A stretch of 7,237 bases of DNA from Deltaproteobacteria bacterium (lineage in GTDB: Bacteria > Desulfobacterota > Binatia > Binatales > Binataceae), in NCBI GenBank assembly GCA_021780585.1, contig JAJXYM010000041.1, positions 1 to 7,237 of the forward strand. Direction: 5' to 3'. A program made the position numbers and the translations under genes. This document shows, piece after piece, positions 1 through 5,452 of the stretch (its first letter is position 1; each line of letters begins with the position of its first letter). The notes under the pieces were generated by a model, which saw nothing but the letters and a program-made list of their open reading frames with translations, was not told the DNA's origin and did no database searches.

Positions 1-1
1 A

Positions 2-979
2 ATGCTGCGGGCGCGAACCGGCGATCCCGCCGCCTCCTTCAGCGCGCTGACCGTCCTGCCCGGCCATGCCGGACAGAGCTACGGCTTTGAATTGCGCGCG
101 CGCGCCGCCGACGGGACGGTCAAGCAAGAGCATCTGGTGATTCGGCTCGCGCCCGCCGGGGTGCGTCCGGTCGGCACCGCCGACGTCGCGCGCCAGGCGC
201 GGATCATGGAGTCGCTCGAGGGTACCGCTGTGCCGGCGCCGCCGGTCAAATGGATTGGCGACGACCTGACGGACTTCGGCCGGCCGTGGTTCGTGGTGAG
301 CTTCGTGGCCGGCGACAAGCTCGCGCTGGGCGAACGCGAATTCAGCGCCGAGGAGCAACGCGCCGCCGCCCGCGCCGCGGTCCGCACCCACGCCGCGCTC
401 CATTCGCTTCCGTGGGAGCCGCGCCGCGCGGTATGGGGCGAACCGGTCACGCTGGTGCAGGAGATCGATCGCTGCCACGCGCTGCTCGACCGCCCGACGC
501 TCGATCCCGCGACCACCGTCGGCTCGGCCGAATTGCGCGCGCGCCTGCTCGCGACCGAGCCGGCCGCGCCGCGTCTCGGATGCGTTCATGGCGACCTGCA
601 ATGGTCGAACATGCTGATCCGGGACGGCGAGGTCCGCGCGGTAATCGATTGGGAGTTGGCCCAGATTGGCGCGGTGCTGATCGATTTGGGCTGGCTCTGC
701 CTGTTCTCCGATCGCGAAAGCTGGGTCGATGCGTCGCTCGTGCCGACCCATATCCCGCCGCCCGTCGAACTGGCCGCGATGTATCGGGAAATGGTCCCGT
801 TCGACGTTTCCGACGCCGACGTGCGCTGGTTCCGCGCCTTTGCCGGCTATCGCTTCGGCGCGATCACGGCGTTCAACCTGATGCTGCATCGGCGGGGCAA
901 GCGGATCGATCCGACCTGGGAGGATATTGGCCTGTCGGCCGCGCGACTGTTCGCCCACGGCCGCGAGCTATTGGGCTGA
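2..979 (+). CDS. Phosphotransferase family protein (APH/choline kinase-like fold), possibly 5'-truncated
   Basis: This is a 325-residue protein with the aminoglycoside phosphotransferase/choline-kinase fold. The Brenner-type catalytic loop is His196-Gly-Asp198 followed by Asn203 (HGDLQWSN). The metal-binding Asp216 lies in VIDWE. An N-terminal lobe segment (LVIRLAP near residues 46-52, then ARQARIMESL) resembles the ACAD10/ACAD11-like 'phosphotransferase family' more than true antibiotic kinases. That family is often found beside acyl-CoA genes and is thought to phosphorylate hydroxyacyl-type or other small substrates. The substrate cannot be read from the sequence, and nothing supports a resistance role. 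The first ATG sits at base 2, so no ribosome binding site can be judged and the real start may lie upstream of the window. The sequence before the nucleotide-binding lobe looks slightly short for the family. The downstream neighbour is phaC, 291 bp away on the same strand, which fits an acyl-CoA context but does not prove one. Confidence 0.85.
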   Translation: MLRARTGDPAASFSALTVLPGHAGQSYGFELRARAADGTVKQEHLVIRLAPAGVRPVGTADVARQARIMESLEGTAVPAPPVKWIGDDLTDFGRPWFVVSFVAGDKLALGEREFSAEEQRAAARAAVRTHAALHSLPWEPRRAVWGEPVTLVQEIDRCHALLDRPTLDPATTVGSAELRARLLATEPAAPRLGCVHGDLQWSNMLIRDGEVRAVIDWELAQIGAVLIDLGWLCLFSDRESWVDASLVPTHIPPPVELAAMYREMVPFDVSDADVRWFRAFAGYRFGAITAFNLMLHRRGKRIDPTWEDIGLSAARLFAHGRELLG

Positions 980-1041
980 CTAACGCGCTTTCGCGGCGCC
1001 GGACGATCGCGTTCGGCGTCTGATTGCGACCTGATTCCGAA

Positions 1042-1068
1042 GCGACGGCCGACGCTGACGACCGTCGC
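1042..1068 (+). terminator. Weak candidate terminator hairpin after the phosphotransferase gene
   Basis: A 7-bp perfect stem, GCGACGG (1042-1048) with CCGTCGC (1062-1068), encloses a 13-base loop and lies 63 bp after the phosphotransferase stop codon. Only a short T-containing stretch follows (TCTTT, about 10 bases further on), so this is not a classical Rho-independent terminator. Confidence 0.25.
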
Positions 1069-1227
1069 GGGCGCGCGTCTTTCCGCGATTTCCGGACTCT
1101 GACGACGCGCGCCGGGAGCGCAATAATCGAAGCTTCTCTTAAATGCTCGATGCTGGGACGGTTTAGGCTATGAACGTCCCAATTGGGCGCATCCGTTAAA
1201 ACGGTTGTAGCCGCATTTTAACTTTGC

Positions 1228-1258
1228 TAGCGATGGCAACGCATCGTGTCCATCGCTA
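1228..1258 (+). promoter_or_regulatory. Inverted repeat abutting the phaC ribosome binding site
   Basis: The perfect 9-bp arms TAGCGATGG and CCATCGCTA are separated by 13 bases. The right arm ends at 1258, where the AAGGGG (1258-1263) that serves the phaC start at 1271 begins. In RNA this stem would stack directly against the ribosome binding site; in DNA it could be a dimeric repressor site. Confidence 0.5.
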
Positions 1259-1270
1259 AGGGGCGTTGCA

Positions 1271-2992
1271 ATGACACCTGCGGCAAAGCACGAAATCGAT
1301 CTCGCCCATCCCGAGGACATGGCGCCCGCGGTCGACGCGATCCTGGGCGCCAATCCCTTCGTCGCGCTTAGTCCCCGCGAGACGTTGCGGACGCTCGGCC
1401 AGTTTATCGCCAACCTTGCGGCCCATCCCGAGCGCTTCTCCAGTCGCTTCTCGGATCTGACGTTTGAGCTGATGCGGGTGGCGACGGGTACGTCGGAAAT
1501 CGCGCCGGAAGACAATGACCGGCGTTTCAGCGATCCCGCCTTCAGCGAGAATCCATTTTATCGGCGCCTGATGCAGACCTATCTGGCATGGCGCGCCGCG
1601 ATGCACGATCTGGTCGGACTGGCCGCCGCCACAGCCGACGGGGAGGACTGGAAGGCTCCGGCGCAGGAACGCTTCGCCGTGACGCTGCTGACCGAAGCGC
1701 TCGCCCCAACCAATTTGTTGCCGGGAAATCCCGCCGCGCTCAAGCGCATATTCGACACCGCCGGGACCAGCCTGATTTTCGGGATACGCAATTTTCTGGT
1801 CGATTTGGTCACCAACAACGGGATGCCGGCGCAGGTCGACAAGCGGCCGTTCGAGGTCGGCCGGACGATCGCGGCGACGCCGGGCGCCGTGGTTCATCGC
1901 GGCGCGCTGTGCGAAGTGATCCAGTACCGTCCCGCCACCGCGCAGGTTTATGAACGGCCGGTGCTGCTGGTCCCGCCGCAAATCAACAAATACTACGTGA
2001 TGGACATGGCGCCGAAGCGCAGCTTCACCGAATACGCGGTGAACCGCGGGCTTCAGTTCTTCACCGTCAGTTGGCGTAATCCGGGACCACAGGATCGCGA
2101 CCTCGGCCTCGACGATTATGTCGCCGCGTGCGAGGAGGCGGCCGCGATCGCGGCGGAGATCACCGGCGGTCCGGACGTGAATCTGGCCGCGGTATGCGCG
2201 GGCGGAATCACGTCTTCGCTGATGCTTGGCCATCTCGCGGCGCGCGGCGACAAACGGATTAACGCCGCCACGTTGATTGTGACAATGCTCGATTCGTCGG
2301 AGCCGTCGCTGACGGGGATGTTCGCCAATGAGGAGACGGTGCGCGCCGCGGTCGAAGCGTCGCGCGTCAAAGGCGTGCTCGACGCCGCCTCGCTGCAGCG
2401 GACCTTCGCGTGGCTGCGGCCGAATGATCTGGTATGGAATTACTGGGTCAATAACTATCTGATGGGCAAGGATCCGGCGGCGTTCGATATTCTCTACTGG
2501 AACGCGGATTCGACCAATCTGCCGGCGCGGCTGCATGCGGGCTTCCTCGAAATCCTGCTGCGCAATCCGCTGGTCGAGGCGGACGCGGCGAAGATTCTCG
2601 AGACGCCGATCGATCTGCGCCGCTTCACCGGCGACCTGTACGTGCTCGCCGGCCTGACCGACCATATCTGCGCCTGGCGCGCCGGCCATCGCGCGGCCCG
2701 TCTGTTCGGAGGCGACACGGAATTCGTCGTCAGCGCGAGCGGCCACGTGCAAAGCCTGGTTTCGCCGCCGGGCAATTTCAAAGCGAAATATTTCACCAAT
2801 CCCCGCCTCGGCGACGATCCCGACCACTGGCTTAAAGGGGCGGCCGAGCACAAGGGAACCTGGTGGGACAACTGGCTCGATTGGATCGAGAAGCGTTCCG
2901 GCGCCAAACGCCCGGCCCCGGCCAATCTTGGCGGCGGACGTTATGCGCCGATCGAGCCCGCGCCGGGAAAATACGTGCGCGGGCGTCCGTGA
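1271..2992 (+). CDS. phaC: Polyhydroxyalkanoate synthase, class II-like (PhaC)
   Basis: This 573-residue cytoplasmic/granule-surface enzyme polymerises (R)-3-hydroxyacyl-CoA into PHA and releases CoA. The N-terminal PhaC domain covers roughly residues 20-200 and the alpha/beta-hydrolase catalytic domain follows. The nucleophile Cys309 lies in the lipase-like box AVCAGG, the acid is Asp464 in GLTDHICAW, and the base is His492 in SGHVQS. Other signatures are PPQINKYYVMD, SWRNPGPQ, FAWLRPNDLVWNYWVNNYL and the C-terminal LGGGRY...APGKYV. These blocks match Pseudomonas-type class II (medium-chain) synthases better than class I as I recall them, and the length is close to the usual ~560 residues. 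The ATG at 1271 is preceded by AAGGGG with a 7-base gap. At the position of Pseudomonas PhaC1 Ser325 this protein has Thr338, and DHICAW replaces the usual DHI(T/V)PW. A coiled-coil protein gene follows 26 bp downstream; the usual class II neighbours phaZ and a second phaC are not adjacent. Confidence 0.95.
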   Translation: MTPAAKHEIDLAHPEDMAPAVDAILGANPFVALSPRETLRTLGQFIANLAAHPERFSSRFSDLTFELMRVATGTSEIAPEDNDRRFSDPAFSENPFYRRLMQTYLAWRAAMHDLVGLAAATADGEDWKAPAQERFAVTLLTEALAPTNLLPGNPAALKRIFDTAGTSLIFGIRNFLVDLVTNNGMPAQVDKRPFEVGRTIAATPGAVVHRGALCEVIQYRPATAQVYERPVLLVPPQINKYYVMDMAPKRSFTEYAVNRGLQFFTVSWRNPGPQDRDLGLDDYVAACEEAAAIAAEITGGPDVNLAAVCAGGITSSLMLGHLAARGDKRINAATLIVTMLDSSEPSLTGMFANEETVRAAVEASRVKGVLDAASLQRTFAWLRPNDLVWNYWVNNYLMGKDPAAFDILYWNADSTNLPARLHAGFLEILLRNPLVEADAAKILETPIDLRRFTGDLYVLAGLTDHICAWRAGHRAARLFGGDTEFVVSASGHVQSLVSPPGNFKAKYFTNPRLGDDPDHWLKGAAEHKGTWWDNWLDWIEKRSGAKRPAPANLGGGRYAPIEPAPGKYVRGRP

Positions 2993-3018
2993 GCGGCGCG
3001 CCGCGGGGAGATTCGGCT

Positions 3019-3285
3019 ATGGCGAGGGTCTTGACCAGGAATCTGGATGCTCGGCTGGCGGCGGTCGAGGAGCGGCTCGAGCAAATCAACGGCGCGCTCG
3101 ATCGTCTCGACGATCGCTGCCGGCGCGTCGAAGCCGAGGCGGCGCGCGCGACTGAAGTGGGCGGATCGGCGCGCGACGGTCATGAGGACAAGGTCGCGCG
3201 GCTGGAGGCGATGGTCTGCCGGCTGGACGAACGGGTGGAAAAGATTACGTCGACGCTGGTCGAGCAAGCCTCGCGTTGGACGTAG
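3019..3285 (+). CDS. Small coiled-coil protein, candidate PHA granule or synthase partner
   Basis: This 88-residue acidic/basic protein matches no family I can name with certainty. Two coiled-coil stretches stand out. Hydrophobic residues fall in strict 3-4 spacing at 9, 13, 16, 20, 23, 27, 30, 34, 37 and again at 59, 62, 66, 69, 73, 76, 80, separated by a glycine-containing hinge (about 43-57). It has no signal peptide or membrane segment, so it is probably cytoplasmic. The ATG at 3019 follows GGGGAG (3005-3010) with an 8-base gap. The open frame continues upstream into phaC, but that extension lacks support. It lies 26 bp after the phaC stop codon, which implies co-transcription. Inference: it may be a phasin-like granule protein, or an oligomerising partner of PhaC analogous in role to PhaE/PhaR/PhaM. 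It is too short and too coiled to be a standard phasin domain, so the function remains a hypothesis. Confidence 0.75.
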   Translation: MARVLTRNLDARLAAVEERLEQINGALDRLDDRCRRVEAEAARATEVGGSARDGHEDKVARLEAMVCRLDERVEKITSTLVEQASRWT

Positions 3286-3539
3286 TTTCGGAGCCGCGCG
3301 TATCGCCGGCGCACGCCTGGCTCAGGTTCCATCGCCACTCGGCGGCCCGTATCCGCGCCGCGCCGCGCGCCGTATTCCCGGTTCAGCCAATCATGGCGCC
3401 CCGAGCGTCAGCGAACGATCCCTGCCTCGAAACCTCAAATCGATCCTGATTCGCGCGCGGCGCGATAAAGACTCTTCGGCCGCGCGAATTGCGCATTGAT
3501 GCGCCAATTGCATAGTAAGGAGCCGGGAGGCTCGCTGGA
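3286..3539 (+). other. Intergenic region with two dyads upstream of the membrane-protein gene
   Basis: This is 254 bp without a convincing gene. Near its right end are two inverted repeats: CGCGCGGC/GCCGCGCG (3454-3461 and 3479-3486, 17-base loop), directly followed by the AATTGCGCA dyad (3487-3509). The region has neither a T-tract terminator nor a clear promoter. Its left two-thirds show nothing recognisable. Confidence 0.45.
3487..3509 (+). promoter_or_regulatory. Short hairpin/operator-like dyad upstream of the 3540 gene
   Basis: AATTGCGCA (3487-3495) pairs with TGCGC (3500-3504) plus AATT (3506-3509), with one bulged C at 3505 and a TTGA loop. It ends 30 bases before the ATG at 3540, between any promoter and the ribosome binding site, so it could be an operator or a 5'-UTR hairpin. 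Confidence 0.35.
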
Positions 3540-4097
3540 ATGCTCGGACGGTTCATCTGGATATTGGTCTTATTTTTCTGCGTCGCGCTGTTCGTGCTCA
3601 GCGATGGCTTCCGGCATCAGACGCGGCCCGCGGCGAAGTATACGGCGTATGATCTCGGCCGCGCTTTTCGGCGCACGTCGGCGACGCGTTCGCTCGCCGA
3701 TCTGGGCAATCTCGACGAGTCGCCGGCGACGGCGGCCGATATGGTTAAATATGGCCAGTTGTCGCCGAGCGATCGCGCGCTGGCCTCATACTGCCTCGCG
3801 GCGATGAATAGCGATTTCGACGCCGCGCCCGACGGTTCCGATCCTCCTGACGACGACTACACCAATGCCGTGTCCGCGATGTCGATAGCTCAGATAGCCG
3901 ATCGTTATCATCTCACCTTGGGTGACGCGGCGGCGCTCCTGAATCATTCGATCGCCAAGGTCGATAAAACAGCGGGCGGAATCAATCCGCGCTACAACGC
4001 GCCGAGCGCGTGCATCGCCAAAGGCTTTTGGTTCATCAATCCGAAAGTCCTGGGCGAGCCGTCCTACGACGCCGGCGATGCGCCGGCGTCGCCCTGA
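3540..4097 (+). CDS. Membrane-anchored protein of unknown function
   Basis: This is a 185-residue protein I do not recognise. Residues 5-20 form a strongly hydrophobic segment after a short N-terminus with one Arg (R4), followed by a basic stretch (R25...R29...K33). There is no clear AxA cleavage site and Cys14 is not in a lipobox, so an uncleaved anchor is more likely than a secreted or lipoprotein form. The rest (34-185) is soluble. It has an Asp-rich loop (92-106), a predicted helical part (about 108-143, with AQIADRYHLTLGDAAALL resembling a helix-turn-helix-like hairpin), and two cysteines (85 and 158) that could form a disulfide if exported. The ATG at 3540 is preceded by GGGAGG (3525-3530) with a 9-base gap, and a second purine-rich AAGGAG lies further up. 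Codon use matches its neighbours. It shares a strand with the phaC pair but lies 254 bp away, so it is probably a separate unit. Confidence 0.7.
   Translation: MLGRFIWILVLFFCVALFVLSDGFRHQTRPAAKYTAYDLGRAFRRTSATRSLADLGNLDESPATAADMVKYGQLSPSDRALASYCLAAMNSDFDAAPDGSDPPDDDYTNAVSAMSIAQIADRYHLTLGDAAALLNHSIAKVDKTAGGINPRYNAPSACIAKGFWFINPKVLGEPSYDAGDAPASP
4067..4091 (+). terminator. Strong GC hairpin in the last codons of the membrane-protein gene
   Basis: The arms CGACGCCGGCG (4067-4077) and CGCCGGCGTCG (4081-4091) are perfectly complementary over 11 bp with a three-base ATG loop. The hairpin ends 3 bases before the TGA at 4095. No T-run follows, so it is not a classical intrinsic terminator. It could stabilise the 3' end of the mRNA, slow ribosomes or assist termination. 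Confidence 0.4.
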
Positions 4098-4327
4098 GCG
4101 TTCGCGCAGGCCGCGGACCCGGAAACGATGCCGCGAGCCGGATGCGCGATCGGCGCGATAGGGATTTTTCGGCCGCGCCTCAGAATGACGAAAAAGAAAA
4201 GCGCGGAATGACAGAAGAGGAATGTTCGGAATTACGGGGATGGATTGCCAACAACGAAGATAAGCGCCGGGAAAATGGCGAGCGGGGTTCGGCAAGACGG
4301 AAACGCCGCGCGCCCTCGGCGGTTAGC
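4098..4327. other. Intergenic segment with a diverged half-repeat
   Basis: This is the left part of the 340-bp gap between the convergent membrane-protein gene and lutA. It holds one half-copy of the window's short repeat (4161-4189), then an A-rich stretch (about 4188-4201) and a GC-rich remainder. I see no credible gene. The frame open from 4208 runs straight through the repeat and yields the artefact-like translation KNPGILRCADS. Confidence 0.5.
4161..4189 (-). repeat. Half-copy of the GTCATTCTGAG...AATCCC repeat
   Basis: Read on the minus strand, the 29 bases begin GTCATTCTGAGGCGCGG and end AAAAATCCC, a diverged single arm of the element seen whole at 4328-4436. It lies in non-coding DNA 63 bp after the stop codon of the membrane-protein gene. 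Confidence 0.6.
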
Positions 4328-4436
4328 GAAGCTCCGCACAAGGTCCATCGTGTCATTCCGGGCGCAGTGAAGAATCCCGGGATTCTTCGCTGCGCGGACT
4401 CCGTTCAGAATGACAATCTGACTGGTGCGGAGCTTC
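4328..4436. repeat. Triple-nested palindromic element (REP/MITE-like)
   Basis: Three inverted repeats share one centre. The outer arms are 12 bp, GAAGCTCCGCAC (4328-4339) with GTGCGGAGCTTC (4425-4436). The middle arms are 7 bp, GTCATTC (4352-4358) with GAATGAC (4408-4414). The core is a 17-bp stem with one G-T wobble (4362-4378 with 4379-4395), centred on the palindrome GAAGAATCCC/GGGATTCTTC. The element ends 1 bp from the lutA stop codon and lies between convergent genes. It contains no transposase gene. GTCATTCTGAG...GAAGAATC repeats are dispersed in many environmental bacterial genomes (recollection). It may act as a bidirectional 3'-end structure, but neither side has a T-tract. Confidence 0.85.
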
Positions 4437-4437
4437 C

Positions 4438-5160
4438 TTAGCGGGCCGCGAGGACTTCGGCCAGATGCCAGGTCTCGATCGGAATGGCGCGGCGATGGAG
4501 CGCGCCGCCGAGCTGCATCAGGCAGCCGCAATCGTTCGCGACGATCGCGCTCGCGCCGCTTTCCTGAATCCGCGCGATCTTGTCTTCGGCCATCGCGGCC
4601 GAAATGTGCGGCAGTTTGACCGAAAAGACGCCGCCGAAACCGCAGCATTCCTCGGGATTGCGGAAATCGACCACGCGGACGCCCTCGACCGCGGCCAGCA
4701 GCGCGCGCGGCTGATCGATCACGCGCAATTCGCGCGTCAGATGGCACGCGGGATGATAAACCACCGTGCGATCGAAACGCGCGCCGACGTACTTGACCTT
4801 CATCACGTCGACCAGGAACTGTGAAAACTCGAAGAGCCACGGGCGGAGCGCGGCGGCGCGCTCGGCGAGTTTCGGTTCATCCGCGAGCAAATCGGAATAA
4901 AAGATCTTGACCATGCTCGAACACGAGCCGGACGGAATTACGATCGGCGTTCCCGGTTCGCAGGCGCGCAGGAATTGCCGCGCCAGGTCGAGGGCGGGTT
5001 CGCGCAGCCCTTCGTTGAACGGCGCCTGCGCGCAGCAGAACGCGGCGCGGATCGGCCGCACCTTGAGCTTGAGCCGCTCCAGCACGGTCGTCGCCGCGTC
5101 GATTACCGAGGGGAAAAATTCCTCGGCGAGACAGGTCGCGAATAATCTTACTTCGGTCAT
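4438..5160 (-). CDS. lutA: LutA, iron-sulfur subunit of L-lactate dehydrogenase complex
   Basis: This 240-residue cytoplasmic protein has two cysteine-rich CCG domains as in heterodisulfide-reductase subunit B and GlcF. Domain one carries Cys10, Cys42-Cys43 (FCCAQAPFNEG) and Cys80 (SGSCSSMVK). Domain two carries Cys139 (HPACHL), Cys172-Cys173 (EECCGFGGVFSVK) and Cys213 (CGCLMQLGG). These are the ligand signatures of LutA/YkgE, which acts with LutB and LutC in oxidising L-lactate to pyruvate; length matches the family (~240). The first motif reads CCAQ where CCGQ is usual, and Cys211 in NDCGCL is an extra cysteine. The ATG at 5160 has a weak GGCGG site 8 bases upstream. The gene lies downstream of lutC across a 292-bp gap containing repeats, so it may need its own promoter; none is obvious. 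Glycolate-oxidase-type subunits are a less likely alternative given lutBC beside it. Confidence 0.93.
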   Translation of the reverse strand: MTEVRLFATCLAEEFFPSVIDAATTVLERLKLKVRPIRAAFCCAQAPFNEGLREPALDLARQFLRACEPGTPIVIPSGSCSSMVKIFYSDLLADEPKLAERAAALRPWLFEFSQFLVDVMKVKYVGARFDRTVVYHPACHLTRELRVIDQPRALLAAVEGVRVVDFRNPEECCGFGGVFSVKLPHISAAMAEDKIARIQESGASAIVANDCGCLMQLGGALHRRAIPIETWHLAEVLAAR

Positions 5161-5239
5161 GGAATTTGCCGCCGGTTACGCAGGGGCGGAATCAGTATTG
5201 CGTCGCGCATATCATCTTGCGGCCGGGCAAACCGGACGC

Positions 5240-5276
5240 GGGATGCTTCGCTCCGGAAACCTTCGCTCAGAATGAC
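5240..5276 (-). repeat. Half-copy of the palindromic repeat
   Basis: On the minus strand it begins GTCATTCTGAGCGAAGG and ends GAAGCATCCC, 37 bases in all. It matches one arm of the 4328-4436 element with a central insertion. It lies 80 bp upstream of the lutA start codon. Confidence 0.7.
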
Positions 5277-5383
5277 AAATACGGTGTCCGCCGGTATGGT
5301 TTTGGACGCCGCGCTTTCTCATAATGAAAATTCGTCATGTCCTTCCGGGTCGCCCATGCTGTCATTCTGATATTTTCCTTTTT

Positions 5384-5410
5384 GTCATTCTGAGCGCGGC
5401 GAAGAATCCC
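5384..5410 (+). repeat. Half-copy of the palindromic repeat (near consensus)
   Basis: It begins GTCATTCTGAGCG and ends CGAAGAATCCC over 27 bases, the same length as the left arm at 4352-4378 and very similar to it. A further GTCATTCTGA fragment sits at 5361-5370. With 5240-5276 it forms a divergent pair of arms rather than a hairpin with adjacent arms. Confidence 0.75.
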
Positions 5411-5452
5411 TAATCCTATTCTCATTTTCCCGCGTCCGTTCGAAGCGCGGCG

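Larger units (their letters stand above)
980..1270 (+). promoter_or_regulatory. phaC leader and intergenic region with successive inverted repeats
   Basis: This 291-bp non-coding gap precedes phaC. Its second half contains four dyads: GGGACG/CGTCCC (1155-1160 and 1175-1180), the 10-bp palindrome CCCAATTGGG (1178-1187), GTTAAAA/TTTTAAC (1195-1201 and 1216-1222, with inner CGG/CCG), and TAGCGATGG/CCATCGCTA (1228-1236 and 1250-1258). The last ends on the first base of the Shine-Dalgarno-like AAGGGG at 1258-1263. These could be operators for a PHA regulator or RNA hairpins controlling translation; the sequence does not decide between them. I found no convincing -35/-10 pair for a housekeeping sigma factor, so no promoter is placed. 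Confidence 0.5.
5161..5452. other. lutC-lutA intergenic region with repeat half-copies
   Basis: This 292-bp gap separates lutC from lutA, both transcribed leftward. It contains a right-arm repeat (5240-5276), a short GTCATTCTGA fragment (5361-5370) and a left-arm repeat (5384-5410). A comparatively AT-rich patch (about 5318-5383) lies between them and is the most promoter-like part, although no hexamer pair is convincing. No gene is visible. Confidence 0.5.

Noticed and set aside
2..979. Aminoglycoside resistance kinase
   Set aside because: The fold and catalytic loop are shared by many kinases. The sequence resembles ACAD10-like phosphotransferases, and nothing nearby suggests a resistance cassette.
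250..1023. Open frame of 257 codons overlapping the phosphotransferase gene on the plus strand
   Set aside because: The translation is Arg/Pro/Gly-rich without motifs, while the overlapping frame contains the full HGD...N and IDWE kinase signatures.
1205..1233. Sigma-70-like promoter TTGTAG...TAGCGA before phaC
   Set aside because: The -35 is partial and the -10 matches consensus poorly. Both lie within dyads, so the match is not better than chance.
1256..2851. Long open frame of 531 codons on the minus strand opposite phaC
   Set aside because: It is antisense to an unmistakable phaC, is Arg/Gly/His-rich and shows no domain. Long antisense frames are expected in GC-rich coding DNA.
2863..3285. 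Longer 140-residue version of the coiled-coil protein starting inside phaC
   Set aside because: The extra 52 residues overlap the phaC C-terminus and look like frame-shifted coding sequence. The ATG at 3019 has a well-spaced GGGGAG.
4328..4436. Possible CRISPR or classical intrinsic terminator
   Set aside because: There is only one full palindromic copy, with no regularly spaced spacers, and no T-tract follows the stem on either strand.
4208..4441. Small plus-strand frame starting MTEEECSELRGW
   Set aside because: Over half runs through the palindromic repeat and gives the typical artefact KNPGILRCADS. No good ribosome binding site precedes it.
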